Source: JANXQG01 sp963709175 (GTDB taxonomy: Bacteria > Planctomycetota > Planctomycetia > Pirellulales > Thermoguttaceae). From it: DNA of 64,000 bases. Below the pieces are notes generated by a model. It was not told where the DNA came from and did no database searches. It saw only the letters and a list, made by a program, of their open reading frames with translations. Of this stretch, positions 55,452 to 64,000 are shown in pieces (the stretch's first letter is position 1; each line of letters starts with the position of its first letter). The DNA lies in contig CAVPVK010000001.1 of the NCBI GenBank assembly GCA_963709175.1, forward strand, positions 310,001 to 374,000, given 5' to 3'. A program made the translations under genes and the position numbers.

Positions 55452-56905
55452 ATGCCGCATCGCACGTTGGCCGATTTTCTGGAAGAACTGGGGCGAGCCG
55501 GGGAGTTGGCCCCGGTCGATGCCGACGTCGATTTGTGCGTGGAAGCGGCGGAAATCACCCGCCGCGTCTTCCGCCAAGCCGGCCCCGCGTTGCTCTTCCG
55601 CAGCGTCAAGGGACATAGCATGCCGCTGCTCACCAACCTCTTCGGCAGCGAGTCGCGAGTCTGCCGGGCCTTGGGCGACGAGACGATCGACCGGGCGATC
55701 GAACGGATCGACGGCTTGCTGCATGGCAGCGGCGAAGGATGGCTGGAACGACTACGCCTGGGCGGCCGTGGCGGGGCCCTGGCAGGTATGGCGGCCAATC
55801 GGGTAAAGTCTGGCGCCTGCCAGCAGATCGTCCGCCTGGGCAACGATATCGACCTTGCGGAACTCCCTTGCCCGCTGACCGCCGGAGAAGCGACGACTCC
55901 AGCAATCGCTTCCGCTACGATCTTATCTGCCGAGCCCGATTCGCACGCCCGGTTATCTTTGCGCGGCGAGATCCGGATCGTCGGCCGCGATCGGCTGCTT
56001 GCCGTCTGGTCCGAACCGGGGCCAGCGAGTTCTCTGTTGAGCGAATATGCCCTCCGACAGGCTCGCATGCCCGTGGCCGTTTGTCTTGGGGGCGACCCGT
56101 CGGTGCAATTAGCAACTGCTGCGCCCGTGCCCGCGGCCGTCGATCCGCTGGCATTGGCCGGCTTGCTCCGCGAGAAGCCGCTGGATGCGGTTCCCTGCCG
56201 GAGCATCGATCTGTTCGTGCCGGCCGAGTCGGATATCGTGATCGAGGGCATTATTGATACGGCGATGATCCAACCGCGGACCGCGCCCAGGAACAACAGG
56301 GCCAGGAGATTACGGTCCTGGCCGTGACGCACCGCGCCAACCGCATCTTCGCCGCAACGATTTCCGGGCAGCGAGACACGTCGCTTGCGGTTTTCGGCAA
56401 TGAGGCGGCAGTCCGCGATCGCGCGATGGCGCATATCTTCCTGCCGTTGGTGAAGATGAGCATTCCCGAGTTGACCGATTTCGATCTGCCGCTCTCGGGT
56501 GGCGCTCGGCATCTGGCGGTGCTCGCCATTCGCAAGACCTACGCCGGCCAGGCCCACCACGTGGCCACGGCGGCCTGGGCCACGCGACCCTTCGTTTCCG
56601 CACGGTTGCTGGTCGTCGTCGATACGGACGTTAACGTCCGCGACGCCGAAACGGTTTGGGCTGCGATAGCCCACGAGACGCACCTCGCTGCCGATGTTTT
56701 GCTACAGACCGCCCCGCCGAATCCACTCGACCCGACTTCGCACAACGATGAAATCGGTCGCCGAATGGCGATTGATGCCACGCGAAAACTCGGCGCAGAA
56801 TGCCGCGGGTCGAAACCACGCAGCGCCGTGAGCAACGGCGAGGTCGAAAAGCTGGTCAGCGACCGCTGGACCCAATACGGCCTTGGACCGGAGCAGGATT
56901 CATGA
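55452..56905 (+). CDS. ubiD: UbiD-type decarboxylase (menaquinone, MqnL-like), frameshifted near 56260
   Basis: The first frame begins MPHRTLADFLEELGRAGELAPVDADVDLCVEAAEITRRVF and contains LPCPLTAGEATTPAIASATIL and DIVIEGIIDTA. The second frame continues THRANRIFAATISGQRDTS and VVVDTDVNVRDAETVWAAIAHETH, DPTSHNDEIGRRMAIDAT. The break lies near 56240-56275, with short unexpected text. Corrected length is about 484 residues. UbiD uses prenylated FMN made by UbiX to decarboxylate an aromatic acid. With ubiE, ubiX and ubiA following, this is most likely the futalosine-pathway decarboxylase (MqnL). Its stop overlaps the ubiE start (ATGA). Confidence 0.85.
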
Positions 56906-57642
56906 ACGGCGATCCGGAAATACCGGCGACCAACGTCGATAAATCTTCGGCCCGGGTGCGACAGATGTTCGGCGAGATCGCCGGGCGATATGATCTGCTG
57001 AATCATTTGCTTTCTTTGGGCATCGATCTGGCCTGGCGGCGGAAGACCGTCCGCCTCGTGCCGCCCGAGGTCGACGGCGGACCGATCCTCGACGTCTGCA
57101 CGGGCACCGGCGACTTGGCACTGGCCTATTGGAAGGCCAGCGGCGGCAGGGCACGCATCGTCGGCGCCGATTTCTGCTCGCCTATGCTGGCGGTGGCCGA
57201 GCAGAAAAGCCGCCGCGCGGGAGCCGCGGAGTCCATCAGTTGGCGCGAGGCGGACACCCAACAGTTGCCCTTCCCCGACGAAATGTTCCAGATCGTCTGC
57301 GTTGCCTTCGGACTGCGCAACGTGAGCGATACGGACCGGGGTCTGCGGGAGATGGTCCGCGTCTGCCGGCCCGGCGGGCGGGTGGCCGTGCTTGAGTTTT
57401 CCATGCCAACGCTTTGGCCGCTGGCCCCTATTTACCGTTGGTATTTCCACCACGTGCTGCCGCGAATCGGGCAGGCATTGGCACACAATCATCAGTCGGC
57501 TTATAATTATCTTCCGGCCAGTGTCAGCCAGTTTCCCCAAGGCGAAGATCTCGCCGCTAGGATGCGGGCGGCCGGGCTGGCACGGGTTAATTATTATCGC
57601 TTTACCCTGGGGATTGCCACACTGTACGTGGGATGGAAGTGA
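56902..57642 (+). CDS. ubiE: Demethylmenaquinone methyltransferase (MenG/UbiE)
   Basis: The 246-residue enzyme starts at ATG 56902, overlapping the ubiD stop by 4 bases. UbiE motifs include MFGEIAGRYDLLNHLLSLGIDLAWRRK, ILDVCTGTGDLALAYWKASG (SAM binding), GADFCSPML, FGLRNVSDTDRGLREMVRVCRPGGRVAVLEFSMP and the C-terminal LGIATLYVGWK. It adds the ring methyl group of menaquinone with S-adenosylmethionine, the final step. The order ubiD-ubiE-ubiX-ubiA makes one late menaquinone operon. Confidence 0.93.
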   Translation: MNGDPEIPATNVDKSSARVRQMFGEIAGRYDLLNHLLSLGIDLAWRRKTVRLVPPEVDGGPILDVCTGTGDLALAYWKASGGRARIVGADFCSPMLAVAEQKSRRAGAAESISWREADTQQLPFPDEMFQIVCVAFGLRNVSDTDRGLREMVRVCRPGGRVAVLEFSMPTLWPLAPIYRWYFHHVLPRIGQALAHNHQSAYNYLPASVSQFPQGEDLAARMRAAGLARVNYYRFTLGIATLYVGWK

Positions 57643-57686
57643 GAGGGCGCCCGTGCCGGCGCTGGGTTCGTGGGAGGACGTTCAAC

Positions 57687-58379
57687 ATGAAGCGGAATAT
57701 CGTAGTCGCCGTGACGGGGGCCAGCGGCGTCGTCTATTCCATGCGGCTCCTGGAAGTCCTCCACGCCGTCGGTTGCGACATTCACCTGGTCATCAGCCCG
57801 GCCGCGCAGACGGTCTTGAAGCAGGAGCTCGACCTCTCGGTGAACCTGGATGAATTCTCGCCCTCGATGCTGCGGCTGGACATCGGCTCGAAGCCGAACG
57901 ATCGCAAGCTGCGCGATCTGCGGGCGCTGTCGGGCGTAACGAGTGACGAAAGCAACGTCTTGGCCGTCGGCTCGGGCGAGGAAGGGCGGCTGATCTACTA
58001 CCATTATCGCGACTACATGGGGGCCATCGCCAGCGGTTCGTTCCTCACCGACGGCATGGTGATCTGCCCTTGTTCCAGCGGCACGTTAAGCGCCATCGTG
58101 CACGGGACCAGCGCCAACCTGATCCACCGCACGGCCGAGGTGCACTACAAGGAGCGCCGCAAGCTGATCCTCGTGCCGCGGGAAACGCCGCTCTCGCTGA
58201 CCGTTCTGGACAACATGCGGCGGGCGGCGGAGTACGGCGCCGTGATCCTGCCCGCCATGCCGGGCTTTTACCACGGCGTGAAGACGATCAGCGATCTCAT
58301 CGACTTCGTGGTCTCGCGGATCCTGGACCAACTCGGCATCCGCAATTCGCTGATCCACCGCTGGGGAGAGGCGGAATAG
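57687..58379 (+). CDS. ubiX: Flavin prenyltransferase UbiX (MqnM-like) with an insertion
   Basis: The ATG at 57687 gives 230 residues, longer than typical UbiX (about 190). It starts MKRNIVVAVTGASGVVYSMRLLEVL, with later MGAIASGSFLTDGMVICPCSSGTLSAIVHG, RKLILVPRETPLSLTVLDNMRRAAEYGAVILPAMPGFYHG. The extra segment lies near residues 70-105 (SKPNDRKLRDLRALSGVTSD). It attaches dimethylallyl phosphate to FMN to make the cofactor of UbiD. The neighbours ubiD and ubiA place it in menaquinone synthesis. It follows ubiE by 44 bases. Confidence 0.9.
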   Translation: MKRNIVVAVTGASGVVYSMRLLEVLHAVGCDIHLVISPAAQTVLKQELDLSVNLDEFSPSMLRLDIGSKPNDRKLRDLRALSGVTSDESNVLAVGSGEEGRLIYYHYRDYMGAIASGSFLTDGMVICPCSSGTLSAIVHGTSANLIHRTAEVHYKERRKLILVPRETPLSLTVLDNMRRAAEYGAVILPAMPGFYHGVKTISDLIDFVVSRILDQLGIRNSLIHRWGEAE

Positions 58380-58400
58380 GGGAATGAAGTAAAAACGCAT

Positions 58401-58581
58401 TTGGCGCTGGCGACTGCAAACGTGGCTGTTGTTGAGCTTGACGAGGCTCGCGGTTGGTATGAAGATTGCAAACGTGGATCGGGCGCGGAGTTCCAGATCG
58501 CGGTCGAAAATGCGGTTCAGCGGATTCAGAAAAACCCTCACGCCGGCTTCCCGGAACCGAAAGTTTTGAGTTTCAAACCTC
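58401..58581 (+). pseudogene. ParE/RelE-like toxin remnant
   Basis: The short frame reads ANVAVVELDEARGWYEDCKRGSGAEFQIAVENAVQRIQKNPHAGFPEP, the usual first half of a ParE/RelE toxin (helix pair ending in IxxNP). The second half, which carries the conserved Arg/aromatic residues and the R-R-F-P-Y strand, is missing; the frame runs into the ubiA start. There is no antitoxin gene. It looks like a decayed toxin-antitoxin relic in the menaquinone operon. Confidence 0.55.
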
Positions 58582-59469
<888 letters not shown>

Positions 59470-59558
59470 CTCCTGCCCGTGCGTTCCGGCCCAGTTCGTC
59501 TTGACGCAATCGGCTCGGACGAGGATGATATTACTTAAATCAAGGAAAACCGCGAGCG

Positions 59559-59993
59559 ATGAATGCCATGGTGGGATCGAGTCGAAAACTGTTGTGGGCG
59601 GTTTCGTTGATGGCCACCGCACTGTCGGCCGGATGCGGCGGCTCCAGTACTTGGATTCTTCCTTCGTCGCATGCGCAAGATTCGTCGCTGGAGCACGTTA
59701 CCACCGCCACATTCGACGATCGGGTCTTGAAGTGCGACAAGACCGTGCTCGTTGATTTTTACGCCGAGTGGTGCGGTCCCTGCAAGCAGCTTGGTCCGTT
59801 GCTGGAAGAGTTCTCGCACGAGCATCCAGAAGTGCGAGTGGTGAAAGTCAACGTTGACGATAACGCCGCTTTGACTCGCCGCTACGGGGTGTCGGCCATG
59901 CCGACCCTGCTGGTGATCCGCGGCGGGCAAGAAAAGGATCGCAACGTGGGGCTGGTCAACAAGGAAAAAATTCGGCAGATGGTGGCGCTGTAG
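59559..59993 (+). CDS. Thioredoxin-like lipoprotein
   Basis: The 144-residue protein has a lipoprotein signal with lipobox LSAGC (Cys about 27), so it should be membrane-anchored and a substrate of Lgt. The thioredoxin domain follows: VLVDFYAEWCGPCKQLGPLL with the WCGPCK redox site, KVNVDDNAALTRRYGVSAMPTLLVIRGG with the cis-Pro in AMPT. A periplasmic or outer-face disulfide or electron-transfer role is likely. It is downstream of ubiA by 90 bases; a 10-bp hairpin follows the stop. Confidence 0.93.
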   Translation: MNAMVGSSRKLLWAVSLMATALSAGCGGSSTWILPSSHAQDSSLEHVTTATFDDRVLKCDKTVLVDFYAEWCGPCKQLGPLLEEFSHEHPEVRVVKVNVDDNAALTRRYGVSAMPTLLVIRGGQEKDRNVGLVNKEKIRQMVAL

Positions 59994-60019
59994 GCTGGCA
60001 GCAGACTGCGTAGCAGACG

Positions 60020-60063
60020 CAGGCCCACCATGAGGCGCCTTCGGGCCGATTGCGGTGGGCCTG
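60020..60063. repeat. Hairpin between thioredoxin gene and purD
   Basis: CAGGCCCACC (60020-60029) and GGTGGGCCTG (60054-60063) make a perfect 10-bp stem, extended outside by a GCAGC/GCTGCC pair. There is no T-tract, so termination of the convergent genes is possible but not proven. Confidence 0.5.
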
Positions 60064-60141
60064 TGGCTGCCGACCCGCTAGCGGGCACCCCGAGTCTGGT
60101 CCCACCCTGCTGCCTCCGGGCTCAGATCTCACGGTCCACTT

Positions 60142-61422
60142 TCACCGCCCCCGCGCCTTATCCGATATATCCTTCCGGCACCAGGCCCCGTCCCAGCGGA
60201 TCTGCTTTACGGCGCGATAGGCGTTGAGCTTGGCCCCGGGTATCGTGTCTCCCAAGGCCGTCACCCCCAGCACACGTCCACCGGCCGTCAGCACCTGCCC
60301 CATGGCGTCCACCGACGTGCCCGCATGAAAAACCTTGACGTCGGGTAGGGCGTCGGCCTCGCCGAGACCGCGGATGGGATGACCCTTGGCGTAGCGTTCG
60401 GGGTAGCCTTTGGCGGCCATGACCACGCAGACCGCCGGCCGCGGATCCCATTCCAGCGGCGGCAACTCGTGGAGCTTGCCGTCCACCGCAGCTTCGAGTA
60501 CGTCCAGCAGATCAGTCTTCAGCCGCATCAGCAGTGGCTGGCACTCCGGATCGCCGAATCGGCAGTTGAACTCCAGCACCTTCGGCCCCTGGTAGGTCAT
60601 CATCAACCCGGCATACAGCACGCCGCGGAAGGGACGCCGTTGGCGGTTCATCGCGTGGATCGTGGGCACAAGGACGTGCTCTTCGATCCAGGCGAGCCGT
60701 TCATCGTTGACGATGGGGGCCGGGCAATAGGCCCCCATGCCGCCCGTGTTGGGGCCGACGTCGCCGTCGTAGGCCGCTTTGTGGTCCTGGGCCGGCTGCA
60801 AGGTGACGATCGTGCTTCCGTCGGTGATCGCCAGCACGCTGGCCTCGTCGCCGTCCAACCGCTCTTCAATCACCAGTTGATTGCCGGCGTCGCCGAAGAC
60901 CTTCTCCACGGCAAGCTGTTCCACGGCCCGAATCGCCTCGTCGCGATGCGAGCAAACCACTACGCCCTTGCCGGCCGCCAGGCCATCGGCCTTGACGACG
61001 ATGCGGCAGTCCTCGCGCTCCGTGAGAAAGCGGATCGCTTCCGCCGGATCTCGAAAGACCTGGTACTCGGCTGTGGGAATGTCGGCTTTGCGAAGCAGAT
61101 CCTTGCAGAAAACTTTGCTGGCTTCGAGTGCCGCCGCGTCCTTGCCGGGGCCAAAGATCCGCAGTCCTTCCACTTGGAAGGCATCCACGATCCCTGCCGC
61201 TAAGGGAGCCTCCGGGCCGACGACCGTCAATCCCACGCTATTTTCACGGGCGAAGCGGATTAGGGCCGGAAAGTCGTCGCTTGCGATCGCCACGTTCTCG
61301 CCCTCGACGTTCGTGCCGGCATTGCCCGGGGCAACGAAAACGCGGTCCGCGCGTGAGCTTTGCGAGATCTTCCAGGCCAGGGCATGCTCCCGACCTCCGT
61401 TGCCGACAATAAGAACGTTCAT
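60142..61422 (-). CDS. purD: Phosphoribosylamine-glycine ligase
   Basis: The 426-residue enzyme starts at ATG 61422 (MNVLIVGNGGREHALAWKI); an upstream in-frame start 18 bases earlier is less likely. ATP-grasp motifs follow: VGPEAPLAAGIVDAF, CRIVVKADGLAAGKGVVVC, VIEERLDGDEASVLAITDG, DVGPNTGGMGAYCPAP, EFNCRFGDPECQPLL. It forms glycinamide ribonucleotide in purine synthesis. It is convergent with the thioredoxin gene and divergent from the PQQ-like gene; no other pur gene is adjacent. Confidence 0.95.
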   Translation of the reverse strand: MNVLIVGNGGREHALAWKISQSSRADRVFVAPGNAGTNVEGENVAIASDDFPALIRFARENSVGLTVVGPEAPLAAGIVDAFQVEGLRIFGPGKDAAALEASKVFCKDLLRKADIPTAEYQVFRDPAEAIRFLTEREDCRIVVKADGLAAGKGVVVCSHRDEAIRAVEQLAVEKVFGDAGNQLVIEERLDGDEASVLAITDGSTIVTLQPAQDHKAAYDGDVGPNTGGMGAYCPAPIVNDERLAWIEEHVLVPTIHAMNRQRRPFRGVLYAGLMMTYQGPKVLEFNCRFGDPECQPLLMRLKTDLLDVLEAAVDGKLHELPPLEWDPRPAVCVVMAAKGYPERYAKGHPIRGLGEADALPDVKVFHAGTSVDAMGQVLTAGGRVLGVTALGDTIPGAKLNAYRAVKQIRWDGAWCRKDISDKARGR

Positions 61423-61469
61423 CTGGGCGATTCTAGCCAAGCGCGTGGCCGCGGGGAAGGGGAGGATGG

Positions 61470-61508
61470 GAACGCGGAGAGAGGGGAGGAAAGAGAGAAA
61501 ATCTCCGC
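61470..61508. repeat. Hairpin in a purine-rich tract
   Basis: ACGCGGAGA (61470-61478) and TCTCCGCGT (61500-61508) form a 9-bp stem. The surrounding 61451-61499 is almost all purine and 61501-61540 mostly pyrimidine, giving an unusual mirror-like tract between divergent genes. Confidence 0.5.
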
Positions 61509-61583
61509 GTCTCCCCTCGCCGTGTCTCCCTTCCCCCGTCTTTGCCGCTTTTCCCCGCCGGCCGAGTCACTTATACTTAGGGA

Positions 61584-63835
61584 ATGGCAATGCTTGCACC
61601 GCGAATCGCTTTGTGCCTGATCCTGCTGGGCGGAATTCTTTCTTCTCGCGCCGAGCGCAGATTCGCAGCGGGGGTACAAGCAGTCAATTCGAGCTTTCTG
61701 AGACCGTGCAGTTCGACCGCGCCGACGCCGCCGCCACGGCCAACCTGGAACGGGCTCGGCAGTGCCTGGCCGCGCAGCAATGGGACGAGGCAGTCGAAAC
61801 CTTGCGGCAGGTAATGGCCGGCGCCGAAGGCAAATTGCTGGAAATCACGCCGTGGCGTTACGTCAGTCTGGGCGATGCCTGCCAGATGCGGATTGCCGCG
61901 CTGCCCCCGGAAGCATTGAGCCTTTATCGCCGCCGCGTCGATCCGCTGGCAGAGAGATGGTACCAGGAAGGCATCGCCCGCCGCGACGCAAGACTGTTGG
62001 AAAACGTCGTGCATCAGGCCTTTGCCAGCTCCTGGGGCGACAAGGCCCTAATGGCGTTGGGCGAGATTCGGCTCGAAGAGGGCGACTATGCCGCCGCGCG
62101 GTGGTGCTGGCAACGTGTACTGCCCGTCACCGTCCCGCCGGGTGAGGTCAATACCTGGCCCGGCTATCCCGATTCGACGATCGATGCGGCCGCCGTGCGG
62201 GCGCGGCTCGTGTTGGTCTCGATTCTGGAAGGCTCGACGCAGCGGGCAAGGGAAGAGCTCTCCGCCATGGTTCGCTTGCACGGCGATGCCCGAGGGCGGT
62301 TGGGCGGACACGAAGTCCGCTACGTCACAGCCCTGGCGGAGTTGCTGAACCAGAGCGGCTTGTGGCCCAAGGCCAAGCCCCAGCCGGACTGGCCAACCTT
62401 TGCCGGATCGCCAGGCCGCAGCACCATCGCGCCGGCGTTAATCGACGTTGCCGGGGTCCAGTGGCGAGAGGTATTCAGGCAGCCGGCGAATCCACCGCCC
62501 GCTCCCTCGGAGTCGCCAGGCGCCGCCGTCGCAGAAAATCCGTTCGAACCGCTTTCGTTTCATCCCGTGATCTATCAGGGGCGCGTGTTCGTCGCCGATC
62601 AGTTCAATGTCTTCGGCTTCCGCGCCGATACGGGCAAGCCGGCCTGGAGCGATAGTGGACCGTTGATCTACCGCGAGCCCGCCGACGCTGCGCTGCCCAT
62701 GTTGGGATCGGGCGAAACGTTGGGGACGCCGCGATTCACCTTGACCGTCGCCGACGGACGCCTTTACGCCCGCATGGGGCCGCCGATCACCAGCACGCCA
62801 CAGCAAGCGGGCGTCTCGTCGGTGGCGAGCAGCCTGGTCTGTCTCGACCTTCGCGCCGAGGGTAAACTGCTATGGCGCGCTGCCGCAGAAGAGGGTTGGG
62901 CATTCGACGGCGCGCCGGTCGTGTCTGGCGCGCGGCTGTTCGTCGCCATGCGCCACAACGACATTCGTCCCCAAGCCTATGTGGCCTGCTTCGACACGAC
63001 TGCCGGTCGCATGCGGTGGCGACGCTTCGTTTGCGCGGCTGAAACGCCTGCCCGCGGCATGTTGGCCGAATGCACCCACACCTTGCTGACGCTCGCGGGC
63101 GGCACAATCTACGTCAATTCGAACCTCGGTGCCGTGACCTCGTTGGCCATGGACGACGGTCATATTAACTGGATCAGCCTTTATCCGCGGGCCCGCAGCG
63201 GCAACCTCGCCCGTCTCGACGCCCACTGGCAGCGGGACTTGAACCCTTGTGTGTTCGATCGCGGCCAGCTCTACGTGGCCCCCGCCGACAGCCCGCGAAT
63301 CTACGCCCTGGATGCGGCAACGGGCCAGATTCTTTGGCCTGGCCGTGGGCACGATGTCGGGCGCCACGCGCCCACGGTCGTGGTCGGCGACCGGCCGAGC
63401 GAAGCCCCCATGCAAGACCCGCTGGACGATGTGGTCCACCTGCTGGGCGTCGCCGGCGATCGCCTCATCGCCAGCGGCCGAAAGCTCTATTGGATCGAGC
63501 TGGCCGGTCCCCGGGCGGGCAATATCGCCCATGTCTGGCCCGAGGGCGACGACAAGCCGGGCTATGGCCGCGGCGTCCTCGCTGGAGATTGCGTCCTCTG
63601 GCCCACGCGCGACAAGATCTACGTCTTTCATCAGCAAACCGCGGCCCTGCGCCGAGAGATCGACCTGGCGCCACTCGGGCTTCGCGGCGGCAATCTGCTG
63701 GTGTCCGACGGCCACTTGCTGATTGCCACCAGCGGCGAGTTGGTCCTGCTGAGGACCAACCCGGGAACGAAGAAAGAACCCTCGGAAATAACTCAACAAA
63801 TCCGGATTCCGCCCCGGCATCGATTTCTTCCCTGA
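61584..63835 (+). CDS. Secreted PQQ/WD-type beta-propeller protein, frameshifted near 61655
   Basis: The N-terminus is a signal peptide in one frame (MAMLAPRIALCLILLGGILSSRA). The mature part continues in another from AQIRSGGTSSQFELSETVQF, with one base slipped near 61655. Residues about 40-250 are helical and TPR-like (LERARQCLAAQQWDEAVETLRQVM); from about 270 a PQQ-like beta-propeller begins with repeated blades such as VIYQGRVFVADQFNVFGFRADTGKPAW, LVCLDLRAEGKLLWRAA, YALDAATGQILWPG. Such propellers bind cofactors or proteins outside the cytoplasm. Length is about 750 residues. A MoxR gene follows closely. Confidence 0.75.
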
Positions 63836-63850
63836 CCAACGAGCCCCCGT

Positions 63851-64000
63851 ATGCTCCAGGACAATGATCTAGCAGCTGTTCAGAGACTCAACGAAGCCTA
63901 TCGACTCATCACCGAGCAGTTAGCCCGGGTGATCGTCGGCCAGCGGCAGGTGATCGAGGAGCTTCTCATCGCCATGTTCGCCCGCGGACACTGTTTGCTG
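63851..64000 (+). CDS. MoxR-type AAA+ ATPase (partial)
   Basis: The gene begins at ATG 63851, 15 bases after the propeller gene, and runs off the window. The visible 50 residues (MLQDNDLAAVQRLNEAYRLI, then TEQLARVIVGQRQVIEELLIAMFARGHCLL) match the first helix and the VGQ-box just before Walker A in MoxR ATPases. MoxR proteins act as chaperones for metal insertion or complex assembly. The propeller upstream may be a partner. Walker motifs are outside the window. Confidence 0.8.
   Translation, partial: MLQDNDLAAVQRLNEAYRLITEQLARVIVGQRQVIEELLIAMFARGHCLL

Noticed and set aside
60881..61580. Upstream extension of the propeller gene frame
   Set aside because: The open frame is antisense to purD. 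The real start is the signal peptide at 61584 in another frame.

Overview
The window looks like about 64 kb of a GC-rich planctomycete chromosome, probably from the Pirellulales side of the phylum. That is inferred from gene content and style: a long nusA-infB-rbfA block with Ala/Pro-rich linkers, exported PRC-barrel proteins, a large Lgt with a PDZ-like insertion, many large exported proteins of unknown role and scattered palindromic repeats. There was no database search. I saw no rRNA, tRNA, CRISPR array, prophage or transposase gene.

Layout. 1-2.7 kb: an osmoprotectant-type ABC transporter (substrate-binding/permease fusion cut by the window edge, plus ATPase) and a decayed acyl-ACP synthetase/acyltransferase. 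3.2-12.3 kb: a sugar-phosphate isomerase-like protein, a UvrC-like GIY-YIG protein, two exported esterases, a GH29 fucosidase and a glycosyltransferase with a glycosidase-like tail. 12.4-23.5 kb: YbaK, then nusA-infB-rbfA, an HhH-GPD-like protein with a charged tail, a TPR protein and YebC. 23.8-33 kb: an exported PRC-barrel protein, lgt, panC, a folK-nucleoside kinase fusion, a BON protein, an aminotransferase, a degenerate phosphohexomutase, an orphan protein and a STAS protein. 33-36.7 kb: an exported STN-domain protein, a small inverted-repeat element and glgC. 37-48.3 kb: an exopolysaccharide-type region with a WecA-like transferase, two O-antigen ligase-like proteins, a response regulator, an initiating sugar transferase, a second exported PRC-barrel protein, an ExeA/XrtA-type ATPase, a CpsD-like ATPase and a histidine kinase. 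48.4-54.5 kb: a Gfo/Idh/MocA oxidoreductase, a MacB-type ABC exporter and a sigma-54 activator. 54.5-64 kb: comB, a late menaquinone cluster (ubiD, ubiE, ubiX, ubiA), a thioredoxin lipoprotein, purD, a PQQ-propeller protein and the start of a MoxR ATPase.

Two signals stand out. First, two good sigma-54 (-24/-12) promoters lie in the polysaccharide region. One precedes the PRC-barrel/ATPase genes. The other drives a compact unit of about 220 nt holding a hairpin, a ribosome site, a 29-codon ORF and an intrinsic terminator. The window also encodes a sigma-54 activator. Second, eleven otherwise well-conserved genes, including the essential infB, carry about fourteen single-base frameshifts. This is best explained by base-calling or assembly errors, so I annotate those genes as single CDSs and do not call them dead.
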